DNA of 64,000 nt from Brevibacillus dissolubilis (GCF_006170445.1 NZ_VCNA01000003.1:434001-498000), one strand, 5' to 3'; shown: positions 47,204 through 56,165, counted from the first letter of the stretch. The notes: generated by a model from the letters alone, not told the origin. A program made the numbers and translations.

Positions 47204-49558
47204 TCAGTGGTTGTTGGTGCTATGGATAAAGACATCTAAATAGTAGCGATAGAGCGCCGCTGTCGCCTCCGCACGGTTCATCCCCGCCGCAGGGTCAAAG
47301 CTTCCATCGACACGGCCTTTGAGCCAGCCTCGGGATGCGGCCAGTGTGACCGCCTGCTTGGACCAGGATGGGATGAGGGCTTCGTCGGTGAAGCTGGTGG
47401 GTTTAGTCGAAGCAGACGTTGAGCTTGAAGTTGCTGTTGCGGTTGAATCCACAGTCGCACTTGAAGACTCAGTCGCAACTGAACTCGCAGTTGCGGTTGA
47501 TGCGCTCACACCTGGAGCAGAATTCACTGCTTTTTGCTGTACCTCATAAGCCCGCGCCAGCATCACGGCGAACTCCGCACGCTTGATCGTCTGATTCGGA
47601 GCGAAGGTGTTGGCGTTGCGTCCACTTGCCCAGCCGCTTTTTACAGCCTGGGCCACATATGGAGCATACCAGCTGTTGGATGGTACATCGGTAAAAGCGA
47701 TCGGTTTAACCGATTGTGTGGTTGCGAGCGAAGCCGCCGTAGCCTTGCCCAGTCCATCCGTCCCGCCGTTTTCTCCGCTTACGATGCGCGACAGCATCGC
47801 CACCATCTCCGCACGTGTCACCGCTTTGGATACCTCGAACGAATCGGATGTCATCCCTTTTACGATACCAAGCGCAGACATCACGGCAATCGGCTCCTGC
47901 GCCCACTTCATCTCTTCCGGCAGCATGATGACATCCCCGAAGCTATGAGCATGCGAGATCACGACGAAATCACCAGATGTGGTCCCATCGAGTACCACTC
48001 TGCTCTCATCTGCCTGTGACTTGACGGTTGCCGGGTGCCACGCCTCCCCTTCCTTGCTGCGGGTAAAGGTGATCGGCCAGGCCTGATCCATCAGGGCACC
48101 AGTCAACGGCACATAGGTGCGGGTGGTGACCCATTCCGGATGATCCACTTCTACATGATAGGTCGGAGTCAGCGGCACCGGGGTGTCACCCGTGGTTGGC
48201 TGCCATGCTTCCAGTTGGGCGGTCTGTTCCTTGTCATCATAGAGGCGATAGTATATTGACAAGCTTTTGTCGATCTCGATGCCCTGCTTTAGCGTCCATT
48301 CACTGCGAAGCTTCGGTCCGAGAATCGCCAAGTGGATGCCTTGCTCCTGCATGCGTTTTAATGAGTCGGCAGAGATGACCACCTGCCACTTCTTTACGTC
48401 GTCGCTCTCTTCAAAAGGAATCACGACATAAGGCTTTAGGTCTTGGAGCAAATGCTTATACAGCTTGGAGCTCTCCAGCATCTCCTCCAAGCCTTCGCGG
48501 ACTTTTTCCTGCTCCTCGATCAGTTCTTTGGTCTCCAGAGAAGAGAGCTCTACCATCAAAAAGTTGCCGGATGCCGTCTTGTCGTACTCCTTTTTCTCCA
48601 GAGCCGCCCCTTGCTCGTAAGCTGCCTGCAGGAACTGTGCGACATCCTCGGTGTAGTCGCCCCGTTCGCTGTCCTCCATAGATGCCAGATCCCAGAACAT
48701 GGTGTTGGCGATATGGAGAATCTCCTCATGCCCATCGGCAAATGCAAGAGCGTTGAACGCACGTGAGATGATCGACTCGTCGCTCGTCTTATACACAAGA
48801 CGGTTGCCGCCCACATCAGAGCCTCCAGTAGCTCCCTCCGATTTCCCGAAGTCCATCGTATAGAGGAACTCTACCTTGTCACCAGTCTCCAGCAGATAAC
48901 GGTCAACCGGCATCTGCGGGCTTTTCCCGTTCACCTTGTAGACCCAGCCGCTGCCTGGTCCATGCTCGAACTCGGTCAGACCGTCAATGCTTTTGATATA
49001 GACATCACGTCTGTCTTCTTCCGGGTCGATCACTTCATAATCGATCTTTTTCTGGGTCAATACGGTCGTTAAGAGGTCATACACAGACGAGCCCTTGCTC
49101 ATGCTCTGCTGGGTACGCGCGACGAGCTCTTCGCTGTCTTCGCCAACGACTCGGAGCGAGACCTCCAGCTTTTTCTGCGGTTTGCTGCTTTCTTCTTTGA
49201 TCTCAAACTCTTTGGAATAGATACCCTCGCCGTATAGGGTGGCTACTGCTGTCCCTTCAGCCGTCCAGCGTGGCAATTCGATGGAGAGTTGAAAAGCACC
49301 TCCCCCACCTGCCACTTCGGTAAAGTAGAGGATTTGTCCCTTCTCGTCCTTTACCAACAGAGGAACACGCTGCGGGTCAAGCGCTCCCGTCTCGCCCCAA
49401 ATGGTAAGCGTTTCCTTGTTCAATTTCACTTCAAAAGAGGCTGGTTTTCCCGGTGCAGTCTGTTCGAAAGAGGCGGCCTGTGCCCCTCCCGCTGGCTGAA
49501 ATCCGAGCAACAGCAGCGGCAGGAGCAACAGCACTACCCATTTGTTAAAACGAATCAT
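47204..49558 (-). CDS. Secreted SLH-anchored DUF4430 protein (transcobalamin beta-domain-like)
   Basis: 784 aa. Signal peptide to ~29 (AQAAS). Residues ~40-120 form an Ig-like beta domain; DUF4430 follows at about 125-235 (VYDLLTTVLTQKKIDYEV, GSGWVYKVNGKSP, GDKVEFLYTMDFG). A ~300-residue region of unknown fold and beta character comes next, then three C-terminal SLH domains with a Ser/Thr/Ala-rich linker (~690-730) before the last. It lies 13 bp after the next gene's stop and is part of the riboswitch operon. Confidence 0.9.
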   Translation of the reverse strand: MIRFNKWVVLLLLPLLLLGFQPAGGAQAASFEQTAPGKPASFEVKLNKETLTIWGETGALDPQRVPLLVKDEKGQILYFTEVAGGGGAFQLSIELPRWTAEGTAVATLYGEGIYSKEFEIKEESSKPQKKLEVSLRVVGEDSEELVARTQQSMSKGSSVYDLLTTVLTQKKIDYEVIDPEEDRRDVYIKSIDGLTEFEHGPGSGWVYKVNGKSPQMPVDRYLLETGDKVEFLYTMDFGKSEGATGGSDVGGNRLVYKTSDESIISRAFNALAFADGHEEILHIANTMFWDLASMEDSERGDYTEDVAQFLQAAYEQGAALEKKEYDKTASGNFLMVELSSLETKELIEEQEKVREGLEEMLESSKLYKHLLQDLKPYVVIPFEESDDVKKWQVVISADSLKRMQEQGIHLAILGPKLRSEWTLKQGIEIDKSLSIYYRLYDDKEQTAQLEAWQPTTGDTPVPLTPTYHVEVDHPEWVTTRTYVPLTGALMDQAWPITFTRSKEGEAWHPATVKSQADESRVVLDGTTSGDFVVISHAHSFGDVIMLPEEMKWAQEPIAVMSALGIVKGMTSDSFEVSKAVTRAEMVAMLSRIVSGENGGTDGLGKATAASLATTQSVKPIAFTDVPSNSWYAPYVAQAVKSGWASGRNANTFAPNQTIKRAEFAVMLARAYEVQQKAVNSAPGVSASTATASSVATESSSATVDSTATATSSSTSASTKPTSFTDEALIPSWSKQAVTLAASRGWLKGRVDGSFDPAAGMNRAEATAALYRYYLDVFIHSTNNH

Positions 49559-49571
49559 GGTGAGTCCTCAC

Positions 49572-50906
49572 CTACTTCACGGTCAGCGCGAATTGGATTG
49601 GTTCTTTGGCTACTTCAGGCTTTTCCCCGAGTCCGTACCAGAAATTCACTTCCACGGTATAATCCCCGTTATCAAGTGTCAGACCCGCTGTTACTTGATC
49701 CAGAGCGCCTTTTCCTTCTACGATGGCGACTGCTGCCACTTCTTTGCCTTTCATCGCTTTCACAAGCACGGCGAGTGGCTTTTCTTCTGTCGCCGGGATA
49801 TTTTTCACGTTGAGGCGTACGTAGACTTGCTCGCTGCTCACGGTGAATACGTTGTTGGACGCGGTTACGCCTTTGTTCTTGAGCAGATTATCGATACCGT
49901 CGAACACTTGCAGGGTTCCGTCATTTTTCACGGTTGGCAGATATTTTTTCAGGGCTGCTTTTTCTTTATCGGTGAGGATTTCGTAGAGCGGGCTTGCTTG
50001 TTTGAGAGAAGTCAGCGCGATCAGAGCTTTTTCGGTTGTGAAGGCGCTGGATTCGCCGTTGGAATACGGGCTTTTGAAACCGCCGTCAGCCACTTGGTGG
50101 GACAGGACGAACTTGACGCTGTTGCTCCATGGTGCTTCGTATACGTCTTCTTCTGCGCTGACCAGACCGATCAGCACTTCGAGGGTCGTATCAGGGCTTT
50201 CTACATCCCAGGAGGTGTAGGAACCATTTTCGTTTTGCGCATCAGCGAGCTTCGCAAGGATTTCTGCTTTGGCTTCGTCGACGCCGTCTACATCACCGAT
50301 GAACGGCAGGACGTTGAGCATGAATGCTTCCTCGTCGATGGATTGGAATTCTTTGTAGCGCTTGAGGATGAATTCAACCGCTTGGGCACGGTCATAATCC
50401 TGATAGCCGTACATTTCGAAGGCGATGATGGAGAGACCTTGGTTGAAGATGGTATAGGTGTCATCTCCCATGCGGCCGTTCTCTTCCTGTTGCTTGGCGA
50501 TCAGCTCAAACAGGTTCATGCCGTTAAAATTAGCTGGATCATAGCCGTTTTTCATCAGACCGATGGCAAGCTTCGCGAGGTTGCCCGGCTGTTGGTTTTT
50601 CTCGTCTTTGATCGCGGTTGCCCAGTAATCGAGGACGGATTTTTTGGATTTGTCGAGCCATTTGGTGCTGGTCAGCTTCTCACCAGCTGCCGGAAGACCG
50701 ATTAGCTCCCAGTCGAAGCTTTTGAATTCGTAGCTGCGGTTGCTTTTGTAGTAATATTTGACCGCCTTTTTCATGCTGGTGTAGACCTGTTGGTTCAGGT
50801 CTTCCGCCGCCTGTGCGGTGCTTGTGATCATAAAGGAAGAGACAAATAAGCTGACGATGAGGGCCAATGAGATGGCTGGTGACCATCTGCGAAGAGTAAG
50901 TTGCAT
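49572..50906 (-). CDS. Secreted alpha/alpha-toroid protein, no SLH (transcobalamin alpha-domain-like)
   Basis: 444 aa. Signal peptide to ~33 (STAQAA). The body is a prenyltransferase-like toroid: WLDKSKKSVLDYWATAI, NGYDPANFNGMNLFELIAKQQ, SIIAFEMYGYQDYDRAQ. The last ~100 residues are a beta domain (VYVRLNVKNIPATEEKPLAV). First gene behind the cobalamin riboswitch. ATG 50906 (AAAGGAG site 12 bases before) begins the signal peptide; the frame extends upstream into the leader without support. Confidence 0.88.
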   Translation of the reverse strand: MQLTLRRWSPAISLALIVSLFVSSFMITSTAQAAEDLNQQVYTSMKKAVKYYYKSNRSYEFKSFDWELIGLPAAGEKLTSTKWLDKSKKSVLDYWATAIKDEKNQQPGNLAKLAIGLMKNGYDPANFNGMNLFELIAKQQEENGRMGDDTYTIFNQGLSIIAFEMYGYQDYDRAQAVEFILKRYKEFQSIDEEAFMLNVLPFIGDVDGVDEAKAEILAKLADAQNENGSYTSWDVESPDTTLEVLIGLVSAEEDVYEAPWSNSVKFVLSHQVADGGFKSPYSNGESSAFTTEKALIALTSLKQASPLYEILTDKEKAALKKYLPTVKNDGTLQVFDGIDNLLKNKGVTASNNVFTVSSEQVYVRLNVKNIPATEEKPLAVLVKAMKGKEVAAVAIVEGKGALDQVTAGLTLDNGDYTVEVNFWYGLGEKPEVAKEPIQFALTVK

Positions 50907-50946
50907 TTTCGGGTATCGCTCCTTTGCTGAGTTTCCCTGACACGTG

Positions 50947-50984
50947 AAAAGACCCCCTCTGCAATAACGCACAAGGGGGTCGAG
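50947..50984 (-). terminator. Terminator in the cobalamin riboswitch expression platform
   Basis: Minus strand GACCCCCTTGTGC / GCAGAGGGGGTC then TTTT, between the aptamer and the first toroid gene. Confidence 0.75.
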
Positions 50985-51042
50985 ATGGCACCGGGAGAAC
51001 AGGCCCACAGCAACGCCCCTTTTGTCCGCCCGCAAAAGGAAA

Positions 51043-51240
51043 GGTTGGCTAAGTTGGCAGGTCTCCTGGCTTGCACTTCATTACGTTCCTGCCGCCTTCC
51101 CAGTTGGAGTAACAACCAGTGGCAACGCTTCCAGACAGGAACAATCCATGCTTACAGTAGCGGGGGCTGCAGCGGATTTGCACCGCTTTCCCTTTTCAAC
51201 GGGGGTAAACCCGTCACCAATTCAGCTAATATGTACAGGT
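51043..51240 (-). promoter_or_regulatory. Cobalamin riboswitch (B12 element)
   Basis: The minus strand has the B12 box GCCAGGAGACCTGCC (51056-51070), and upstream the core AAAAGGGAAAGCGGTG, AAATCCGCTGCAGCCCCCGC, ACTGTAA. It lies directly upstream of the toroid gene and should repress the whole operon when adenosylcobalamin is plentiful. Confidence 0.97.
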
Positions 51241-51295
51241 GATCTTCTACCTCAAAATTTTACCGATAGATAAGTGATAATACAAGAAAAAGTTA

Positions 51296-51330
51296 GAAAA
51301 GCCAGCACATAGACCAAATGCGCTGGCTTC
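51296..51330 (-). terminator. Terminator of the 51339 gene
   Basis: Minus strand AGCCAGC / GCTGGCT stem followed by a T-rich stretch. Confidence 0.6.
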
Positions 51331-51338
51331 CTGATTGG

Positions 51339-51602
51339 TTACCATATCCACATCATCAAATAAACAAAACCAGCCACGCACAAAACCAGGTAGACTGTGG
51401 CGATCCAATCCCGTTTGTCCTGATACAGCCAGATGCCCTGGAGCAGGATAAAAAACGCAAACATCACGGTGGCCACATCAAGCAGCCATCCTCCCCGCTC
51501 ATGCCCGGACATTCCCCAGATGATCTGCCCAAACACTTGGAACAGCAGGAATAATCCGGCTGTTGCAATCAGGCCGTACATGTACTTGGTTTCGGTTTTC
51601 AT
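51339..51602 (-). CDS. Small integral membrane protein
   Basis: 87 aa with about three hydrophobic helices (10-30, 40-60, 67-87) and short charged loops (YQDKRDW). No family recognised. 18 bp downstream of the DUF1385 gene, so probably its operon partner. Confidence 0.7.
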   Translation of the reverse strand: MKTETKYMYGLIATAGLFLLFQVFGQIIWGMSGHERGGWLLDVATVMFAFFILLQGIWLYQDKRDWIATVYLVLCVAGFVYLMMWIW

Positions 51603-51620
51603 GACTCCCCCGTTTCACCC

Positions 51621-52307
51621 TTATGTAGTCGTTTGGGTCGCTTGCACTTGGGTTTGGACATGCAAAAACATCAGGTAGGAGCGCACTGCTGTCTCCAGAT
51701 GCACCCGCTTCGGCTCCTTGGTCGTCACGTACTTTTGCAGAAAGCCGGAGAGTTGGTACAGTGGTTTCATATACTCTTGTGCATATTTTATCCCAAGCAT
51801 CCCAAGGACAATCCCGCTAACTCCTGCCAAGATACTGGCCCACAGCGGCAAGAACAGGAGTGCCGGTAGGAACAGGACAAAAAAACTCGTCACCACATTC
51901 GTGGAACAGCCCGCATTGACGATCGACGCCCGTGCAATCTCATCCAGCCCCTGTTTGTCCAGTTTTTTGATCCCAGCGTGACTGAACACCTTATGTTCTG
52001 CACCATGGAACATTTTAAGCTGGCGTGGAAAGACGAAGTGAAAGCCAATCAGATAGACAATCAGCCACAGCGGGTCAATCTCGCCAAACACGGGGAAAAG
52101 CAGGTACAACACCATCGCCGCATGGAGCAGGTTATAATACCACGGCAGTCCGCCGAAAATCCGCAGCCACATTTTGAACAACGTACGAAGTGTCATCGGC
52201 TCGCCCCACGTATGAATCACGCCGTTTTTCACCTCGGCGCACGCCAGTACTTTATGATTGTGGTAAAAGACACCATTTGCGAAAGAAGCTCCCGTGATTA
52301 TCGTCAT
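51621..52307 (-). CDS. DUF1385 family membrane protein
   Basis: 228 aa. DUF1385 blocks are recognisable: MFHGAEHKVFSHAG (~95-108) and IVNAGCSTNVVTSFFVL (~128-145), amid four or five transmembrane helices. Function unknown; the family is common in Firmicutes. It ends with a Gln/Thr-rich tail. Divergent from the YfkAB-type gene. Confidence 0.85.
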   Translation of the reverse strand: MTIITGASFANGVFYHNHKVLACAEVKNGVIHTWGEPMTLRTLFKMWLRIFGGLPWYYNLLHAAMVLYLLFPVFGEIDPLWLIVYLIGFHFVFPRQLKMFHGAEHKVFSHAGIKKLDKQGLDEIARASIVNAGCSTNVVTSFFVLFLPALLFLPLWASILAGVSGIVLGMLGIKYAQEYMKPLYQLSGFLQKYVTTKEPKRVHLETAVRSYLMFLHVQTQVQATQTTT

Positions 52308-52384
52308 TGGTATTCTCCTTCCCTTCTTTTGCCGTTCTCGTTATAATAGGTTGAATGTAATGACTGTTAGGAGGTTTCATTCCC

Positions 52385-53500
52385 TTGATTCGATTAGTTC
52401 CGAACACACCATTGACTCCTGCCAACGATCCATGGGAGCCGCTATATAACGTCACTCCGCCTCATTATAAACTGACTAGCGTGGAATTCACCGTGACCAA
52501 TCTGTGCAACCTTCGTTGTGAGCATTGTGCTGTCGGTGATACGCTCAGTCTCAAGGATGGCGAAGTGCTTCCGATCGATACCATTTTGCGCCGATTGGAC
52601 GAGTGTGAGGATCTGCTCACTCTTAGTATAACAGGCGGCGAACCGATGTACAGCGAGCGGACTGTGAGAGAGACGATTCTGCCGATTCTTACATACGCTG
52701 TAGACCGTGGCTTGCGGACGCAGATTAACTCCAATCTGTCTCTGCCTTTTTCCCGTTATGAGCTGATCCTCCCGTATATTGATGTAATGCACATGTCATG
52801 GAACTATAGTAAGCCCGAAGATTTCCATAACATTGTATACGCAAATGCCAAGCAATCCGTTTCGCTCAAACAGGCGGAAGTTCTTTACAATCTCACGATG
52901 GAAAATGCCCGTAAGCTGGCCGATGCCGGGGTATTCGTCTCCGCTGAGTCGATGATCAATGTACGTACCTGGCAGCAGCTCGATCAGATTCACCAGTTGA
53001 TCCGTGAGATGGGTTGTGTCCGTCACGAGGTTCACCCGATGTATCCAAGCGATTTTGCCCGTGATATGCCAATGCTCTCCATTCAACAGATGCGTGAGGC
53101 GATTCATCACCTGCTGGATGTACGCGACGAAGAGATGTGGATGCTGTTTGGGACGCTGCCGTTTTTTGCCTGCAGTGAGTCAGCCGAGGACCGTGAGCTG
53201 ATCCTGCGTCTGCGCGAAGCGAAAAATGTAACCACCCGAAATGACCCGGATGGACGCAACCGTCTCAATCTGAACGTATTCACCGGCGAAGTAACCGTGA
53301 CCGACTTCGGTGACGTCGGCCCACTCGGCTTCATCCAAAACGATGCATTGACTCCGATGTTCGACCGCTGGCAGGCCCACCCGCTCAATCAAAAAATCAA
53401 CTGCTTCTGTCCAACTGCCCGGTGTGCCGGACCGAATCTGCTGGTAGCGGACATGTATTACCGCGATACCAACTTTACGCAACGTACCGCGCAGATCTAG
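52385..53500 (+). CDS. Radical SAM protein of the YfkAB family
   Basis: 371 aa. The [4Fe-4S]-SAM motif C-N-L-R-C-E-H-C (CxxxCxxC) is at ~41-48, with GGEP (~87) for SAM binding. The C-terminal part has more Cys (CFCPTARCAG), possibly an auxiliary cluster. YfkAB-type proteins are widespread in Bacilli; substrate unknown. The start is TTG 52385, 10 bases after GGAGG at 52370-52374. Confidence 0.9.
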   Translation: MIRLVPNTPLTPANDPWEPLYNVTPPHYKLTSVEFTVTNLCNLRCEHCAVGDTLSLKDGEVLPIDTILRRLDECEDLLTLSITGGEPMYSERTVRETILPILTYAVDRGLRTQINSNLSLPFSRYELILPYIDVMHMSWNYSKPEDFHNIVYANAKQSVSLKQAEVLYNLTMENARKLADAGVFVSAESMINVRTWQQLDQIHQLIREMGCVRHEVHPMYPSDFARDMPMLSIQQMREAIHHLLDVRDEEMWMLFGTLPFFACSESAEDRELILRLREAKNVTTRNDPDGRNRLNLNVFTGEVTVTDFGDVGPLGFIQNDALTPMFDRWQAHPLNQKINCFCPTARCAGPNLLVADMYYRDTNFTQRTAQI

Positions 53501-53533
53501 AGGGTATACTACCTGATGGAGGTGTGTGCGAAC

Positions 53534-53794
53534 ATGAGCAGACGTAAACCATTAGTCCCCGGATCACAACAAGGATTGGATATGTTAAAAGCCAGACTGC
53601 AAAACGTGTTTGAGCCGGAACAAGCCAAGCATAAGGTCGCTGATTCGCTTGGGATTCCTCTGCAGAATGGGTATAACGGACAGCTGACCTCCCATGATGC
53701 CGGTAAGATCGGTGGACAACTGGGTGGCGGCATGGTGAAAGAGATGATTCGGCTTGCTCAGGAGCGCATGGCTTCGCAGGGGAAGATCGAGTAG
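53534..53794 (+). CDS. Alpha/beta-type small acid-soluble spore protein
   Basis: 86 aa. Contains the SASP DNA-binding stretch GYNGQLTSHDAGKIGGQ and MVKEMIRLAQE. SASPs coat and protect spore DNA. Relative to typical family members (GGQMVKxMI) this one has an extra LGGG between the two halves. Start ATG 53534 after GATGGAGGTG; an upstream in-frame ATG at 53516 overlaps the ribosome site. Marks the organism as an endospore former. Confidence 0.9.
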   Translation: MSRRKPLVPGSQQGLDMLKARLQNVFEPEQAKHKVADSLGIPLQNGYNGQLTSHDAGKIGGQLGGGMVKEMIRLAQERMASQGKIE

Positions 53795-53822
53795 TTTTCT
53801 TTTCTCGTTGGTTTGGTTCGTT

Positions 53823-54050
53823 GGAGAAGAGTCACCTTTCAAGCTGTTCACCTTCTTGGAACCCTGCGAGGGGATTGACTGTCCGCTGCGAATCACACAA
53901 AAGTGGGCCGGGTCAAAAAGGTTCGAAGAAGCGTATTCAAACGAAGGAGTTTGCCCCTTGGCTAATTCGAAGATGATATGCCACTTTTGCGTGATTCTTC
54001 GCTGAGATGGATTCCAAAGAGGTTCTCATCTTGAAAGGCGACTCTTCTCC
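53823..54050 (+). repeat. Composite inverted-repeat element, copy C
   Basis: Same architecture as A: outer arms 53823-53864 and 54009-54050, inner arms 53885-53908 and 53980-54002, core 53910-53975 in A orientation. Arm sequences differ from A/B, yet still pair (for example TTGGAACCC with GGATTCCAA). Confidence 0.9.
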
Positions 54051-54198
54051 TCCAGTTGTTGAGGGAAAAGAAAAATACTCCTGTGTCCTAGCTCAGCGCT
54101 TTGATCGTAAATGCCCCAGCTTATAAAGACGGATCAAATATTTTCCCCACCCAGCTAAATGTCTTTCTAAATAAATCTTCTCCATCATCATTGATCGA

Positions 54199-54237
54199 TA
54201 AAAAGCAAGCCAGTCCACCTCTGGCTTGCTTTTTTTA
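54199..54237 (+). terminator. Terminator between repeat copies C and D
   Basis: AAAAGCAAGCCAG / CTGGCTTGCTTTT stem with T7. The spacer 54051-54198 holds no recognisable gene. Confidence 0.7.
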
Positions 54238-54254
54238 TTCACTGCAACCCCACA

Positions 54255-54481
54255 GGAGAAGAGCCATCAAGCTGTGCCCCTCTTTGGAACCCTTCCCAGC
54301 GAAGAAAAAATCAAAAGTGGCTATCCTTCTTCGAATCGGCTCAGGGGCAAACCCCATCGTTTGATTATGCTTCCTCGAACCTTTTTGCCCCGACCCACTT
54401 TTGATTATTTCGCAGCGCCCAGTCCAATCCCCCTAGCGGGGTTCCAAAAACGGGAAGCTGCTTGAAAGGCGGCTCTTCTCC
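54255..54481 (-). repeat. Composite inverted-repeat element, copy D
   Basis: Outer arms 54255-54292 and 54438-54481, inner arms 54298-54320 and 54395-54413, core 54325-54391 inverted relative to C. C and D make an inverted pair like A and B, again between convergent genes. Confidence 0.9.
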
Positions 54482-54499
54482 TCACCCCCAAGCAGCAAT

Positions 54500-54537
54500 A
54501 AAAAAAGCAAACCAGAACCATCTCCGGCTTGCTTTTT
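54500..54537 (-). terminator. Terminator of the 54545 gene
   Basis: Minus strand AAAAAGCAAGCC / GGTTTGCTTTTTTT type stem, closely matching the 54199 terminator. Confidence 0.75.
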
Positions 54538-54544
54538 AACGCTA

Positions 54545-54727
54545 TCAATAGTCCTCATCAACCTCATCAATGAGATCACGATTCCCATTAACCATCGTCC
54601 GGCTAATCCGATTGACCCGATAAAAAGAGTCAAACATCGTATCCAGCACTTCGACGAGCTCGCGAATCTGTACAACCTTGCCTCTGACACCCTCAAAATG
54701 ATAACGAAGACCTCTTAGACCTGGCAT
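54545..54727 (-). CDS. Small protein of unknown function
   Basis: 60 aa, helical and charged (MPGLRGLRYHFEGVRGKVVQ start; ends DLIDEVDEDY). ATG 54727 has GGAGGTG 8 bases upstream. Size and composition suggest a spore-formation small protein, but I recognise no family. Confidence 0.6.
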   Translation of the reverse strand: MPGLRGLRYHFEGVRGKVVQIRELVEVLDTMFDSFYRVNRISRTMVNGNRDLIDEVDEDY

Positions 54728-54820
54728 TGTACCTTGCACCTCCTCCACATCTCTCTTCTATCACGGTATGCCAAAGAATTGGGAGTGGGGATATGTCAGG
54801 GGATACAGGCACGCCCATTT

Positions 54821-55621
54821 TTACAGGTCGTACAGGTTGATGCGGCGGTCCGCAAAGACAGGGATGCGTCCACGCACGTCTTCGACGACAGAGAGGTCAA
54901 GCTTGGCTGTAACAATCTCTTCCTGCTGCAAGCCTTCTGCAATGACTTCGCCCCATGGATCGACTACGATGGAATGGCCGCAGAATGTCGCCTTGCCGCC
55001 TTCGCCTACACGGTTGCAGGCCACGACATACATCTGGTTCTCGATCGCGCGGGCAATCAGCAGCTGACGCCAGTGATTGAGGCGCGGATGTGGCCATTGG
55101 GCGCTGACGAACAGGACTTTAGTCCCCTTTAGTGCATAAGTGCGAATCCATTCGGGAAAACGGATATCATAGCAAATAACAGAACCAACCGGCTCTCCGT
55201 CAAACACGTACTGTCCGGCTGCTTCACCTTGTGCGAGGTACTTTTCCTCATGCATCAGGCGGAACAGATGTACCTTGGAGTAGCGGCCGATCATCTCACC
55301 TTGACGGTCAAATACATACGTAGTGTTGTATACATCGTTGCCGATCCGCTCGGCAATGGAGCCGCCGACAACGAAACTGCCCAAGCGACGTGCAGATTCA
55401 GCCAGCACTTCCTTGGCTTTTTCTCCGTTGTCATCGGCAATCTCGTCTAATCTATGTAAATCATAGGCGGTATCCCACAACTCAGGGAGAAGTACGATGT
55501 CTGGTTTTTCTTCTGCTTGGGCCAAGGTCTCCACCATCTCGCGCACCTTGTCACGGTTGGCTTGTGGCTGCCCAAATGCGATGTCCATCTGTAATAATGC
55601 TACATTCCATTGCTGGCTCAC
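54821..55621 (-). CDS. Carbon-nitrogen hydrolase (nitrilase superfamily, MtnU/YafV-like)
   Basis: 266 aa. Catalytic triad residues: Glu in LLPELWDT (~47), Lys in RYSKVHLF (~115), Cys in SVICYDIRFPE (~150). Likely an omega-amidase-type amidase; B. subtilis MtnU is the closest name I recall, acting beside methionine salvage. Start ATG 55621. Confidence 0.88.
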   Translation of the reverse strand: MSQQWNVALLQMDIAFGQPQANRDKVREMVETLAQAEEKPDIVLLPELWDTAYDLHRLDEIADDNGEKAKEVLAESARRLGSFVVGGSIAERIGNDVYNTTYVFDRQGEMIGRYSKVHLFRLMHEEKYLAQGEAAGQYVFDGEPVGSVICYDIRFPEWIRTYALKGTKVLFVSAQWPHPRLNHWRQLLIARAIENQMYVVACNRVGEGGKATFCGHSIVVDPWGEVIAEGLQQEEIVTAKLDLSVVEDVRGRIPVFADRRINLYDL

Positions 55622-55721
55622 AAATCGTTCCCCCTCCGAACTTTCTTTCTCTTATCCTAGCGTAAGAAAGGCGAGAAATTCAAGCAAAACATATCGGACA
55701 AAAGCCAGACCACCTTGTCCA

Positions 55722-55760
55722 TCAAAAAAGAAGAGAGAGGTTTGAGATAAACCTCTCCTC
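55722..55760 (-). terminator. Terminator of the LysM gene
   Basis: Minus strand GGAGAGGTTT / AAACCTCTCT then TCTTTTTTG. Confidence 0.75.
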
Positions 55761-55776
55761 CCTTTTGCTATACCCA

Positions 55777-56082
55777 TTAGCGACGGGGTCGCTGTTCCAG
55801 ACGTTCTACCCGGCGCTCAAGCTGGTCGAGCCGGTTATCGATCCGGTTGAGTCGTCTCTCTATTTGGTCAATACGGCGTCCTACGTCCCCGCCTGGTCCC
55901 GGGCCTGGGCCTGGCCCTGGTCCCGGACCCGGTCCAGGTGCGATTGGGATCCTCAGTACTTGACCGACAAATACAAAGAACGGAGGCTGCAGTCCGTTTG
56001 CTGAGATGATCACATTTACAGGTACATTAAAACGTCTAGCGATATCAAAGAGCGTATCTCCCGGTTGAACCGTATAGTTCAC
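55777..56082 (-). CDS. LysM protein with (Gly-Pro) tract and coiled-coil tail
   Basis: 101 aa. One LysM domain (2-48: YTVQPGDTLFDIARRFNV, VGQVLRIP) for peptidoglycan or spore-cortex binding, then a Gly-Pro repeat (~52-66), then an Arg/Leu heptad helix (RRIDQIERRLNRIDNRLDQL). GTG 56082 has GGGGAGGAG at 8-bp spacing. The frame upstream is longer but lacks support. Possibly a spore-coat protein (inference). Confidence 0.78.
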   Translation of the reverse strand: MNYTVQPGDTLFDIARRFNVPVNVIISANGLQPPFFVFVGQVLRIPIAPGPGPGPGPGPGPGPGGDVGRRIDQIERRLNRIDNRLDQLERRVERLEQRPRR

Positions 56083-56116
56083 GTGCCTCACTCCTCCCCT
56101 TCCATTTACTCGGTAT

Positions 56117-56165
56117 AACCTATGTCCATGGGTTGGGTTATGTATAGGCGTGAACCTATGTCCAT
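56117..56165 (-). repeat. 13-bp direct repeat upstream of the LysM gene
   Basis: AACCTATGTCCAT occurs at 56117-56129 and 56153-56165. Could be operator half-sites or chance. Confidence 0.4.

Noticed and set aside
49542-50705. 387-aa plus-strand open frame
   Set aside because: Shadow of the first toroid gene.
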